In this document: positions 43,838 through 50,579 of the stretch, piece by piece
Position numbering within the stretch: position 1 is the stretch's first letter
How the letters are laid out: each line of letters starts with the position of its first letter
Assembly: GCA_023421135.1 (NCBI GenBank)
Contig: JAEZUG010000094.1
Location: 1-50,579, forward strand
DNA length: 50,579 nt
Source of the DNA: Candidatus Cloacimonadota bacterium
Lineage (GTDB): Bacteria; Cloacimonadota; Cloacimonadia; Cloacimonadales; Cloacimonadaceae
Reading direction: 5' to 3'
Position numbers and translations under genes: made by a program
The notes under the pieces: generated by a model
Told to the model about the DNA's origin: nothing
The model's database searches: none
What the model saw: the letters and a program-made list of their open reading frames with translations, nothing else

Positions 43838-44965
43838 TTAGTTTCCCAAGATCCCCAAAAGGACTCCTGCTGCCACAGCAGAGCCAATCACACCAGCAAC
43901 GTTTGGAGCCATGGCATGCATGATGAGGTAGTTATTCTTATCGTATTTCTGTCCTTCCACCTGAGACACTCTGGCAGCAATCGGCACGGCTGAAACACCG
44001 GCATTACCGATCAGAGGATTGATCTTATCTTTGGTAAAGAGGTTCATCAGCTTGGCAAAAAGCACACCCGAAGCAGTGGCAACGCAGAACGCTGCCGCAC
44101 CCAGCACGAAGATCCGGATGGAAGCTGTGGTGAGGAAAACCTGGCCGGATGTCTTGGCACCAACCGTTAGTCCGATCAACACAGTAACTATATCGATCAT
44201 GGACGTGCGGGCAGTGACGGCAAGGCGTTCTGTAACTCCGCTTTCCTTCAGCAGATTACCCAAGAAGAGCATCGCCAGGAGGATCATGGAGCCGGGAGCA
44301 ATCAAACCGGTTACCAGGAAGCAGATCAATGGAAAGAGGATTCTTTCACGCTGAGATACTATCCGGGGGGATTTCATGCGGATGGTGCGTTCTTTCTGGG
44401 TGGTGAGCAGCCGCATGATGGGGGGCTGAAGCACCGGCACCAAAGACATGTAAGAATATGCAGCCAGGGCAACCGGACCCAAAAGATGCGGAGCCAGACG
44501 TGAGGTTAAGTATATGGAGGTAGGGCCGTCTGCTCCACCGATAATGCCAATGGACGCAGCTTCTAAGACGTTGAAACCCAGCAGGATGGAACCAATAAAG
44601 GTGACAAAGATGCCAAATTGGGCAGCCGCTCCCAGGAGGATCAGCTTCGGATTGGCAATCAGAGTGGAAAAATCCGTCATCGCACCAATTCCCAAGAAGA
44701 TAAGAGAAGGATAGACGCCGGTCTTGACTCCAAAATAGAGGTAACTCAGCACGCTTCCCTTGCTCTCGATAGAAAGACCCTGTTCAGAGAGCCCGGGCAT
44801 ATTGCCCAGAATCATGCCAAAGCCAATTGGCACCAACAGCAGGGGCTCAAAATCCTTCTTGATGCCCAACCAGATGAAGATTGAGCCAAAGAAGATCATC
44901 AGAAGATTGCTGAAATGGATGTTCAGAAATCCTGTGGTCTGAATGAATTGCATCAATTCTTGCAT
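43838..44965 (-). CDS. Sodium-translocating decarboxylase subunit beta (OadB/GcdB/MmdB)
   Basis: 375 residues from the ATG at 44965, chosen because GGAGGT lies eight bases upstream; an upstream in-frame start at 44998 would overlap the previous gene. The protein is mostly membrane helices. The functional motif IGIIGGADGPTSIYLTSRL, containing the Asp that takes part in sodium transport, is present, as are the conserved start of the channel region (GFGMILGNMPG) and the closing NAGVSAVPIAARVSQ ... MHAMAPNVAGVIGSAVAAG. It couples biotin decarboxylation to export of Na+ ions. Last gene of the operon. Confidence 0.95.
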   Translation of the reverse strand: MQELMQFIQTTGFLNIHFSNLLMIFFGSIFIWLGIKKDFEPLLLVPIGFGMILGNMPGLSEQGLSIESKGSVLSYLYFGVKTGVYPSLIFLGIGAMTDFSTLIANPKLILLGAAAQFGIFVTFIGSILLGFNVLEAASIGIIGGADGPTSIYLTSRLAPHLLGPVALAAYSYMSLVPVLQPPIMRLLTTQKERTIRMKSPRIVSQRERILFPLICFLVTGLIAPGSMILLAMLFLGNLLKESGVTERLAVTARTSMIDIVTVLIGLTVGAKTSGQVFLTTASIRIFVLGAAAFCVATASGVLFAKLMNLFTKDKINPLIGNAGVSAVPIAARVSQVEGQKYDKNNYLIMHAMAPNVAGVIGSAVAAGVLLGILGN

Positions 44966-44969
44966 GTGG

Positions 44970-45686
44970 CTAGACCTCCAGTTCCAAGAGGGGATCACCT
45001 TCTTGCACTGAATCGCCCTTGTTCACGTGAACCTTTTTCACTCTGCCGCTGGTATTGCTGTGGATTTCGGATTCCATCTTCATGGCTTCCAGAATCAACA
45101 CGGTCTGCTCCATCTCCACCCTATCTCCCGGCTTGACCAATAGATCCAGAATCACTCCCGGAATGGGAGCTCTGAGGATGCCATCGGCCTCCTGCTTGAC
45201 AGGTTCAGACACAGCTTGATTGTTCTGCTTGTGGTTTCTGGTGGGAGCAGGAGCTTCTTTGATCTCTGCACTTTCCAAGATCATCAGCAGATCGCCTTCC
45301 TGCACGGGATTGCGCTCTTTCACGCTGATCTTGCCAACTGTGCCATCCACTGGAGCTGCAATTTCAGATTGCATCTTCATGGCTTCGATCACGATGATAG
45401 CCTGTCCCCGCTTCACTTTATCCCCTTCTTTGACGGGGATGGAGAAGATCACGCCCGGCAGGGGAGCACGAACTTCACCGGTGAAGGCATCTTTGGCTGC
45501 AGTCATGGAAGGAGCAATAGGTACGGCCTTATCCTGCTCCAGCTTGGGCAGAGCCTGAGGATGATCGTCCTCTATCTCAATCACAAAAGTATTGCCGTTC
45601 ACGTTCACTTTGGCCGTAATGCCGTTATATTCGAGGATTCTGGCCTCATATTTCTCGCCATTTATAGTCATTTTAAAGGTTTTCAT
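44970..45686 (-). CDS. Biotin carboxyl carrier protein with two biotinyl domains
   Basis: 238 residues. The first 45 residues form a small beta domain that resembles the N-terminus of decarboxylase biotin subunits, followed by a linker. Two complete biotinyl/lipoyl domains follow, each with an EAMKM biotinylation motif: Lys104 (residues 101-105) and Lys203 (200-204). Between them is a polar linker (APAPTRNHKQNNQAV). The decarboxylase biotin subunit usually has one such domain. It carries carboxybiotin between the carboxyltransferase and the beta subunit. AAGGAG precedes the ATG; it starts 4 bases after the previous stop. Confidence 0.93.
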   Translation of the reverse strand: MKTFKMTINGEKYEARILEYNGITAKVNVNGNTFVIEIEDDHPQALPKLEQDKAVPIAPSMTAAKDAFTGEVRAPLPGVIFSIPVKEGDKVKRGQAIIVIEAMKMQSEIAAPVDGTVGKISVKERNPVQEGDLLMILESAEIKEAPAPTRNHKQNNQAVSEPVKQEADGILRAPIPGVILDLLVKPGDRVEMEQTVLILEAMKMESEIHSNTSGRVKKVHVNKGDSVQEGDPLLELEV

Positions 45687-45690
45687 TTAC

Positions 45691-46530
45691 TTAGCTCCTT
45701 TTCTGGAAGAATTCCCGGTTGGGCATTTGCAGCATGGAACTGCTTCGCCATTGGTTGGTTTTGGTTCGGTTGAAGGTGAGTTGGATGCGACGGCGTTCTT
45801 TGATTGTATTCTCATATATAAAGAGCGCTGTGATTGCAGCGACGATGATGTCCTGGCTGGCATTGGGAGAGCTTTTAATTACCTTGCCCGTGGAAGATAT
45901 CTTGATCACAGGAGTCTCTTTCTTCTTTTGGGCATTCAGATGAATCATCTGGCTGATGACAATCGAGGTGATCAACAGAGCCGAGAATACCACCAACATA
46001 CCGATCATGGTGAGGATCCAGCCATAGGACAGCAGGTCATCCTTAAAGTCTTTGTTTATCTCCAATATCCTTTCGGGATCAACCATCAGGGATTGTAGCG
46101 AACGTTGATCATCCCTGTTTGTGAGAGGGTCAAAGGGCTCTCCCAGCAAGCTTTTCAGCTTCTTGATAGGCATGTGAAGATGAGATGCAACTTCTGTAAG
46201 TGTATTTAGCTCCGAAAAGCCATATTCCAGAGTTTGTGAAGCCAGGAAGACGTCGTAGGGACGCAAGGAAAGCTGCCGCAGACTGCGGTTATCCAGCACT
46301 CGGTTCTCGGCTTCCAAGCCCAGAATCTGCTTGAACTTAGCCATGTCTGAGACTCTCAGAATCTCGGCCACCTCGTTCAAGGTGGAGGTCTCCTTGATCC
46401 CATATTCTTCCAGAATCTCCAGGTTTCTTTGCTGCAAAACACTATCTGCTACTGCCGGAGCGCTCTCAGGAGCTTGCGCCCAGAGACCTCCCAGAAGGCA
46501 GAGCAGAATAATAATAAGGGGGTACTTCAT
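45691..46530 (-). CDS. OadG-like sodium pump gamma subunit with secreted N-terminal extension
   Basis: 279 residues. The OadG signature is in the second half: one membrane helix GWILTMIGMLVVFSALLITSIVIS (residues about 170-192) followed by a short polar tail. OadG is normally about 80-120 residues. Here a signal peptide (residues 1-18) and two related helical units of about 60 residues precede the helix: EYGIKETSTLNEVAEILRV and EYGFSELNTLTEVASHLHM, each followed by LK-x-x-LG-like sequence. The extension would lie in the periplasm. Gamma subunits anchor and stabilise the complex. Confidence 0.85.
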   Translation of the reverse strand: MKYPLIIILLCLLGGLWAQAPESAPAVADSVLQQRNLEILEEYGIKETSTLNEVAEILRVSDMAKFKQILGLEAENRVLDNRSLRQLSLRPYDVFLASQTLEYGFSELNTLTEVASHLHMPIKKLKSLLGEPFDPLTNRDDQRSLQSLMVDPERILEINKDFKDDLLSYGWILTMIGMLVVFSALLITSIVISQMIHLNAQKKKETPVIKISSTGKVIKSSPNASQDIIVAAITALFIYENTIKERRRIQLTFNRTKTNQWRSSSMLQMPNREFFQKRS

Positions 46531-46540
46531 ATCAATAAAC

Positions 46541-48091
46541 CTATAACGGGATGTTGCCGTGCTTGCGGGGCGGGATGCTATCCTGTTTGTTGGCCAGCAT
46601 CTCCAGCGCCCGGATCAATCTGAAGCGGGTGCGGGCAGGCTCGATGATATCGTCTATATAGCCACGTTCAGCCGCATTAAAGGGATTGGCAAATTTGTCC
46701 CTGTATTCCTCTTCCCGTTCCAAGAGAGTCTTCTTGGGATCTTCGGAAGCCATGGCTTCTTTGCGGAAGATCACTTCCACAGCACCTTTGGGACCCATCA
46801 CAGCGATCTCTGCAGTAGGCCAGGCATAGACCAGATCTGCCCGCATGTGCCGGCTGTTCATCACACAGTAGGCACCGCCATAGGCTTTGCGCACGATTAC
46901 CGTGATCTTGGGAACGGTAGCCTCAGCAAAGGCATAGAGCAGCTTGGCACCGTTGCGGATGATACCGCCATGCTCCTGAGAAGTGCCAGGCAGGAAGCCG
47001 GGAACATCTTCCAGCACAATGAGCGGAATATTGAAAGAATCGCAGAAGCGCACAAAGCGGGCGCCTTTGATGGAAGCATTGATATCCAGCACACCGGCCA
47101 GAACCTTAGGCTGATTGGCAACGATGCCCACGGGATGCCCATTCATCCTGGCAAAACCGACCAGGATATTCTGGGCAAAGCTGGTCGCCACTTGCAGAAA
47201 CTCTCCGTCGTCCACGATGCAATTGATCAGATCCAGCATATCGTAGGGTTTATTGGCATTTTCCGGCACCAGATCATTGAGATCCTCACACATGCGGTTG
47301 ATGGGATCATGAGTGGGGAAGTAGGGAGGATCTTCCATGTTGTTGGAAGGCAGATAGCTGAGCAGCTTCTTCACGATCAGGATGGCTTCTTCTTCACTAT
47401 TGGAAACAAAGTGTGCCACACCGCTCTTGGAGGCATGCACAGCCGCACCGCCCAAGTCCTCGGTGCTCACAGTCTCGTTCAAAACTGTTTTCACAACCTT
47501 GGGACCGGTCACAAACATATAGCTGCTCTTCTTGTCCATGATCACAAAGTCTGTAATAGCAGGAGAATAGACAGCACCTCCGGCACAAGGTCCCAGGATG
47601 GCTGAGATTTGAGGGATCACACCGCTGGACATCACATTGCGCCAGAAGATCTCGGCATAACCAGCCAGAGCGTCCACTCCTTCCTGAATGCGAGCGCCGC
47701 CTGAATCGTTCAGTCCTATCAAGGGACAGCCGTTCTTGAGCGCCATATCCATCACCTTGCAGATCTTCTCCGCATAGGTCTTGGACAGCGAGCCGCCGAA
47801 GACGGTGAAATCCTGGGCAAAGATGTAAACGAGGCGTTCATTGATCGTTGCCGATCCGGTCACCACGCCGTCGCCGGAATGCTTATACTTCTCCATGCCA
47901 AAATTTGTGCATTGGTGCTGGACAAAGAGATCAAACTCCTCAAAGCTATCCGTATCCACCAGCAGTTCAATGCGTTCACGTGCTGTCAGCTTGCCCTTGG
48001 CATGCTGTTCATCAATTCGCTTCTGTCCGCCACCCAGCATAGCCTCTTCTCGGGCTTGTCTGAGCTTGATAATGGGCTTGGGAATATCCAT
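46541..48091 (-). CDS. Methylmalonyl-CoA decarboxylase alpha / propionyl-CoA carboxylase beta-type carboxyltransferase
   Basis: 516 residues. Transfers the carboxyl group from (S)-methylmalonyl-CoA (or a similar acyl-CoA) to biotin. Motifs of the acyl-CoA carboxyltransferase family are visible: GKLTARERIELLVD near the start, SGGARIQEGVDALAGYAEIF, LGPCAGGAVYSPAITDF and in the C-terminal half DVPGFLPGTSQEHGGIIRNGAKLLYAFAEATVPK. First gene of an operon with OadG-like, biotin and OadB subunits and no biotin carboxylase, so the complex works as a sodium-pumping decarboxylase rather than an ATP-driven carboxylase. Substrate is inferred, not proven. AAGGA lies about nine bases before the ATG. Confidence 0.93.
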   Translation of the reverse strand: MDIPKPIIKLRQAREEAMLGGGQKRIDEQHAKGKLTARERIELLVDTDSFEEFDLFVQHQCTNFGMEKYKHSGDGVVTGSATINERLVYIFAQDFTVFGGSLSKTYAEKICKVMDMALKNGCPLIGLNDSGGARIQEGVDALAGYAEIFWRNVMSSGVIPQISAILGPCAGGAVYSPAITDFVIMDKKSSYMFVTGPKVVKTVLNETVSTEDLGGAAVHASKSGVAHFVSNSEEEAILIVKKLLSYLPSNNMEDPPYFPTHDPINRMCEDLNDLVPENANKPYDMLDLINCIVDDGEFLQVATSFAQNILVGFARMNGHPVGIVANQPKVLAGVLDINASIKGARFVRFCDSFNIPLIVLEDVPGFLPGTSQEHGGIIRNGAKLLYAFAEATVPKITVIVRKAYGGAYCVMNSRHMRADLVYAWPTAEIAVMGPKGAVEVIFRKEAMASEDPKKTLLEREEEYRDKFANPFNAAERGYIDDIIEPARTRFRLIRALEMLANKQDSIPPRKHGNIPL

Positions 48092-48395
48092 GGCATTTTC
48101 CTTCTATGTTTTTTTTACAAATATACGGCTCAAAGGGCCGGACGGTTGCAAGAGGCTATGAAATCCAGCTCTTAGCTTCAATCCTATCCGCTCCCAGAAT
48201 ACATTATTTACAGGGCTGTTTTTTAGTAAAGCTATTTCCTCGGGTTTTGGCCTGAATTGGCAATTCTCACCTGATTCTCTTGGTTTTTTTGCTCCCAGAC
48301 ATGATATTATCTATAGATGAGTGGGACATATTCTGCAAAAATGCCCCCAAAGACCAGAAACAACCCTAAAGAAGCCAATAGAGGAGGATGAGAAC
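48092..48395. other. Divergent intergenic region between decarboxylase operon and fhs
   Basis: About 300 bases holding the promoters for both directions. Toward fhs, TTGGTT (48280-48285), 17 bases, GATATT (48303-48308) is a possible promoter. On the minus strand TATATTTG near 48117-48124 is a possible -10 region, without a matching -35. No riboswitch was recognised and no gene seen; the ATG at 48321 in the fhs frame is not the real start. Confidence 0.5.
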
Positions 48396-50063
48396 ATGAA
48401 CGATCTCGAGATAGCACGTTCCGTAAAACTGGAACACATCACAGATATAGCTGCCAAGCTTGGCCTGGCACCCGATGACATTGATCAGTATGGTGATTAC
48501 AAAGCAAAGATAAGATATAAGACCCTTTTGAACCTGCCCCAGAACCCCTCGGGCAAGCTGATCCTGGTATCTGCCATCACCCCAACTCCCGCAGGTGAAG
48601 GCAAGACGACCACCGTCATCGGCTTGGCACAAGCACTGAACCGCCTGGGCAAGAAAGCCATCGCCACTATCAGAGAGCCCTCTCTGGGTCCTGTCTTTGG
48701 CATCAAAGGCGGAGCAGCAGGCGGAGGCTGGTCTCAAGTGCTGCCCATGGAAGACATCAATCTCCACTTCACCGGGGATTTTCACGCCGTGACCGCTGCC
48801 AACAACACTCTGGCAGCACTTTTGGATAACTATATCTATTACGACAACGAGCTCAAGATCGACCCCCGCCGGGTTACCTGGAAGAGGGTGCTGGACGTGA
48901 ACGACCGCATGCTCCGCAAGATCATCATTGGCCTGGGAGGCTCCAAGCAAGGCTTCCCACGGGAAGATGGCTTTGATATCACTCCAGCCTCAGAGATCAT
49001 GGCTATCCTCTGCCTTTCCAACAATATGGACGAGCTGAGAGAGAGGATTGCCAATATCACGGTGGGCTTCACTCATGGCGGTGCTCCGGTGAAAGTGGGG
49101 CAACTGGGCTTTGAAGGAGCCATCACTGCCCTGCTCAAGGATGCTCTCAAGCCCAACTTGGTGCAGACCACGGAAAACACTCCCGCCTTCGTGCATGGAG
49201 GCCCCTTTGCCAATATCGCCCAGGGAGCCAACAGCGTGCTTGCCACCCGCACAGCCCTCAGCCTGGGAGACTATGTGGTGACCGAAGCTGGCTTCGGCTT
49301 TGATCTGGGAGCCGAGAAGTTCTTTGATCTGGTCTGCAAATATGGAAAGTTCTGCACCGATGCCGTTGTCCTGGTTGCCACTATCAGAGCCTTGAAACTC
49401 CATGGTGGAGCCAAACTGAAAGAGATTGCCCAGCCCGATCCCAAGGCTGTGGAACTGGGTCTGCCCAATCTCGCCAAACACATGGAAAACATCGATAAGT
49501 TTGGCATGAAGTCCATCATAGCCATCAACCGCTTCCCCACTGATACCGATGAAGAGATCAGGATTGTGGTGGATTTCGTGAAGGCTAATGGCTTTGACGT
49601 CTCGGTAGTGGAGTATCATGCCAAGGGTGGTGAAGGCGGATTGGAACTAGCTCAGCATGTGATCAATATGGTGGAGCATGACACCTGCCAGTATCGCGGT
49701 CTCTACGAGTGGGACAGCCCCGTGGAAGACAAAATTTACAAGATTGCCTCCGAGATCTATGGTGCTCAGAAAGTGGACTATACCTCAGATGCTCAAGCGG
49801 ATCTGAAGAAAATCTATAAATATGGCTATGATAAACTGCCCATCTGCATCGCCAAGACCCAGAAATCACTCTCGGACAATCCTGAGCTCCTGGGACGCCC
49901 CAAAGACTTCCTCGTCACTGTGCGTGAGATTGTGATCGCCTCTGGCGCAGGATTCCTGATCCCCATCACCGGAGAGATAATGCGCATGCCGGGACTGCCC
50001 AGGCACCCCAGCGCAGAGACCATCGACGTCGAAAGCGACGGCAATATCAGCGGCTTGTTCTAA
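48396..50063 (+). CDS. fhs: Formate-tetrahydrofolate ligase
   Basis: 555 residues from ATG 48396, which has GAGGAGG (48381-48387) eight bases before. Makes 10-formyltetrahydrofolate from formate, ATP and tetrahydrofolate, and works in the reverse direction in purinolytic or amino-acid-fermenting anaerobes. The P-loop TPTPAGEGKTTT, LGPVFGIKGGAAGGG, FTGDFHAVTAANN and the folate-site region FVHGGPFANIAQGANS are all present, with GAGFLIPITGEIMRMPGLPRHPSA at the end. Normal length (about 555). Followed by a strong hairpin. Confidence 0.98.
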   Translation: MNDLEIARSVKLEHITDIAAKLGLAPDDIDQYGDYKAKIRYKTLLNLPQNPSGKLILVSAITPTPAGEGKTTTVIGLAQALNRLGKKAIATIREPSLGPVFGIKGGAAGGGWSQVLPMEDINLHFTGDFHAVTAANNTLAALLDNYIYYDNELKIDPRRVTWKRVLDVNDRMLRKIIIGLGGSKQGFPREDGFDITPASEIMAILCLSNNMDELRERIANITVGFTHGGAPVKVGQLGFEGAITALLKDALKPNLVQTTENTPAFVHGGPFANIAQGANSVLATRTALSLGDYVVTEAGFGFDLGAEKFFDLVCKYGKFCTDAVVLVATIRALKLHGGAKLKEIAQPDPKAVELGLPNLAKHMENIDKFGMKSIIAINRFPTDTDEEIRIVVDFVKANGFDVSVVEYHAKGGEGGLELAQHVINMVEHDTCQYRGLYEWDSPVEDKIYKIASEIYGAQKVDYTSDAQADLKKIYKYGYDKLPICIAKTQKSLSDNPELLGRPKDFLVTVREIVIASGAGFLIPITGEIMRMPGLPRHPSAETIDVESDGNISGLF

Positions 50064-50079
50064 ACCAAGTATCTATAGA

Positions 50080-50130
50080 TAGGGTGGAGACTACCTGTTG
50101 TCCCAAGGACAGGAGGTGGTTTTCACCCTA
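50080..50130. terminator. Bidirectional terminator hairpin after fhs
   Basis: Outer stem TAGGGTG (50080-50086) with CACCCTA (50124-50130), continued inward by ACCTGTTGTCC with GGACAGGAGGT and loop CAA or similar. The right arm contains the stop codon of the convergent minus-strand gene (50128-50130), so one hairpin serves both transcripts. Confidence 0.75.
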
Positions 50131-50579
50131 TTTGATCATCACCATCCGTCTTGTGGCGGAAACTCCCCCCTGAGACAAACGATAATAGTAAATCCCTGAG
50201 CTCACAACCCGTTGACTTTCGTCCCTGCCATCCCAGAGGCTCAGATGCTCACCAGCCGGCAGAGACTCGTCACTGAGCAGCCTTCGCACCAATTGTCCTC
50301 TCAGATTATAGATCTCCAGGCTGGTTACACCGGAAACGGCTAAGGAGAAGGAGATGGAGGTACTGGGGTTGAAAGGATTGGGATAGTTCGGCCTCAGAGT
50401 CAGAATGGGAACAGGCGCAGAAGGATCTTCTCCGGCGGAACCCTGGCTGTTCAGATATCTGGCCCAGAGACCTGGATATCCATTTACTCTCTCGTCCGGT
50501 AGAACTCCCGTGCGATAATCCTTCCAGGTCAATAGCAGATTGTCCCCTATCACAGCTCCCTCCAGTACATCCTGAGGAT
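50128..50579 (-). CDS. C-terminal part of a secreted protein with FlgD-like / Por-type sorting domain
   Basis: Frame open from the right edge to TAG at 50128; about 150 residues are in the window. The last about 95 residues carry the motif NYPNPFNPSTSISFSL, then LEIYNLRGQLVRRLL, GEHLSLWDGRDESQRVVSSGIYYYRL and a basic end TRRMVMIK. This is the FlgD Ig-like / type A C-terminal domain that serves as secretion signal in type IX secretion systems and is found on many surface proteins of Bacteroidota and Cloacimonadota relatives. The preceding part (GDNLLLTWKDYRTG) is beta-rich. The N-terminus and the main domain lie outside the window. Confidence 0.85.
   Translation of the reverse strand, partial: PQDVLEGAVIGDNLLLTWKDYRTGVLPDERVNGYPGLWARYLNSQGSAGEDPSAPVPILTLRPNYPNPFNPSTSISFSLAVSGVTSLEIYNLRGQLVRRLLSDESLPAGEHLSLWDGRDESQRVVSSGIYYYRLSQGGVSATRRMVMIK

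Noticed and set aside
46541..48091. Propionyl-CoA carboxylase as the main role of the carboxyltransferase
   Set aside because: The operon lacks a biotin carboxylase and has OadB and OadG subunits, which points to a sodium-pumping decarboxylase.

Overview
The window looks like a chromosome fragment from an uncultivated anaerobic Gram-negative bacterium close to Candidatus Cloacimonadota (WWE1). The reasons are a pair of GWxTD-domain secreted proteins, a Por-type/FlgD-like C-terminal domain on a secreted protein, a sodium-pumping methylmalonyl-CoA decarboxylase operon beside formate-tetrahydrofolate ligase, and many large secreted TPR proteins. This placement is inferred from gene content; no rRNA or tRNA gene was seen.

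Layout. 1-237 is the start of a minus-strand gene that leaves the window. 238-1853 is a gene-free block packed with palindromes and direct repeats. 1909-7766 is dnaE followed by two overlapping GWxTD genes, which converge on a YraN-type nuclease gene (7763-8149). 8234-19061 is an envelope block: an outer-membrane barrel-like protein, then a five-gene operon (giant TPR protein, small secreted protein, TolQ/ExbB-like protein, two ExbD/TolR-like proteins) closed by an AgmX/PglI (GltG/GltJ-type) protein and a terminator. 19114-19646 is repetitive. 19647-22743 holds priA and a YjdF-like membrane gene; 22901-24862 is a soluble TPR histidine kinase; 24863-25723 is repetitive. 25724-40140 is a tightly packed, co-directional run of ten genes: tilS, hpt, ftsH, an MFS exporter, yfiH/pgeF, a FapA/DUF342 gene, a secreted tricorn-type protease, a TPR gene, manA and a thioredoxin-fold gene. 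After another repeat block come a minus-strand AAA ATPase (40671-41798), comM (42234-43781), the minus-strand decarboxylase operon (48091-43838), fhs (48396-50063) and the C-terminal end of a secreted protein (50128-50579).

The most striking unit is 9582-19061. A proton-channel motor pair (TolQ-like plus two TolR-like subunits), a one-span AgmX/PglI protein with a cytoplasmic N-terminal domain, and a 1948-residue secreted TPR protein are encoded together. This is the core parts list of the myxobacterial Agl-Glt gliding and spore-coat (Nfs) machinery, in compact form and in a lineage not known for gliding. One TolR-like subunit has Asn where the channel Asp is expected, so the motor may be an asymmetric heterodimer.

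Metabolically, the four-gene decarboxylase operon would couple decarboxylation of (S)-methylmalonyl-CoA to sodium export. It carries a biotin protein with two biotinylation sites and an OadG subunit with a large secreted N-terminal extension. fhs next to it fits one-carbon metabolism in an amino-acid-fermenting or syntrophic anaerobe. The intergenic blocks share degenerate short tandem repeats (periods 7, 9 and 11) and palindromic elements. Two copies of one repeat block end exactly in a TTGACA promoter element in front of priA and tilS.
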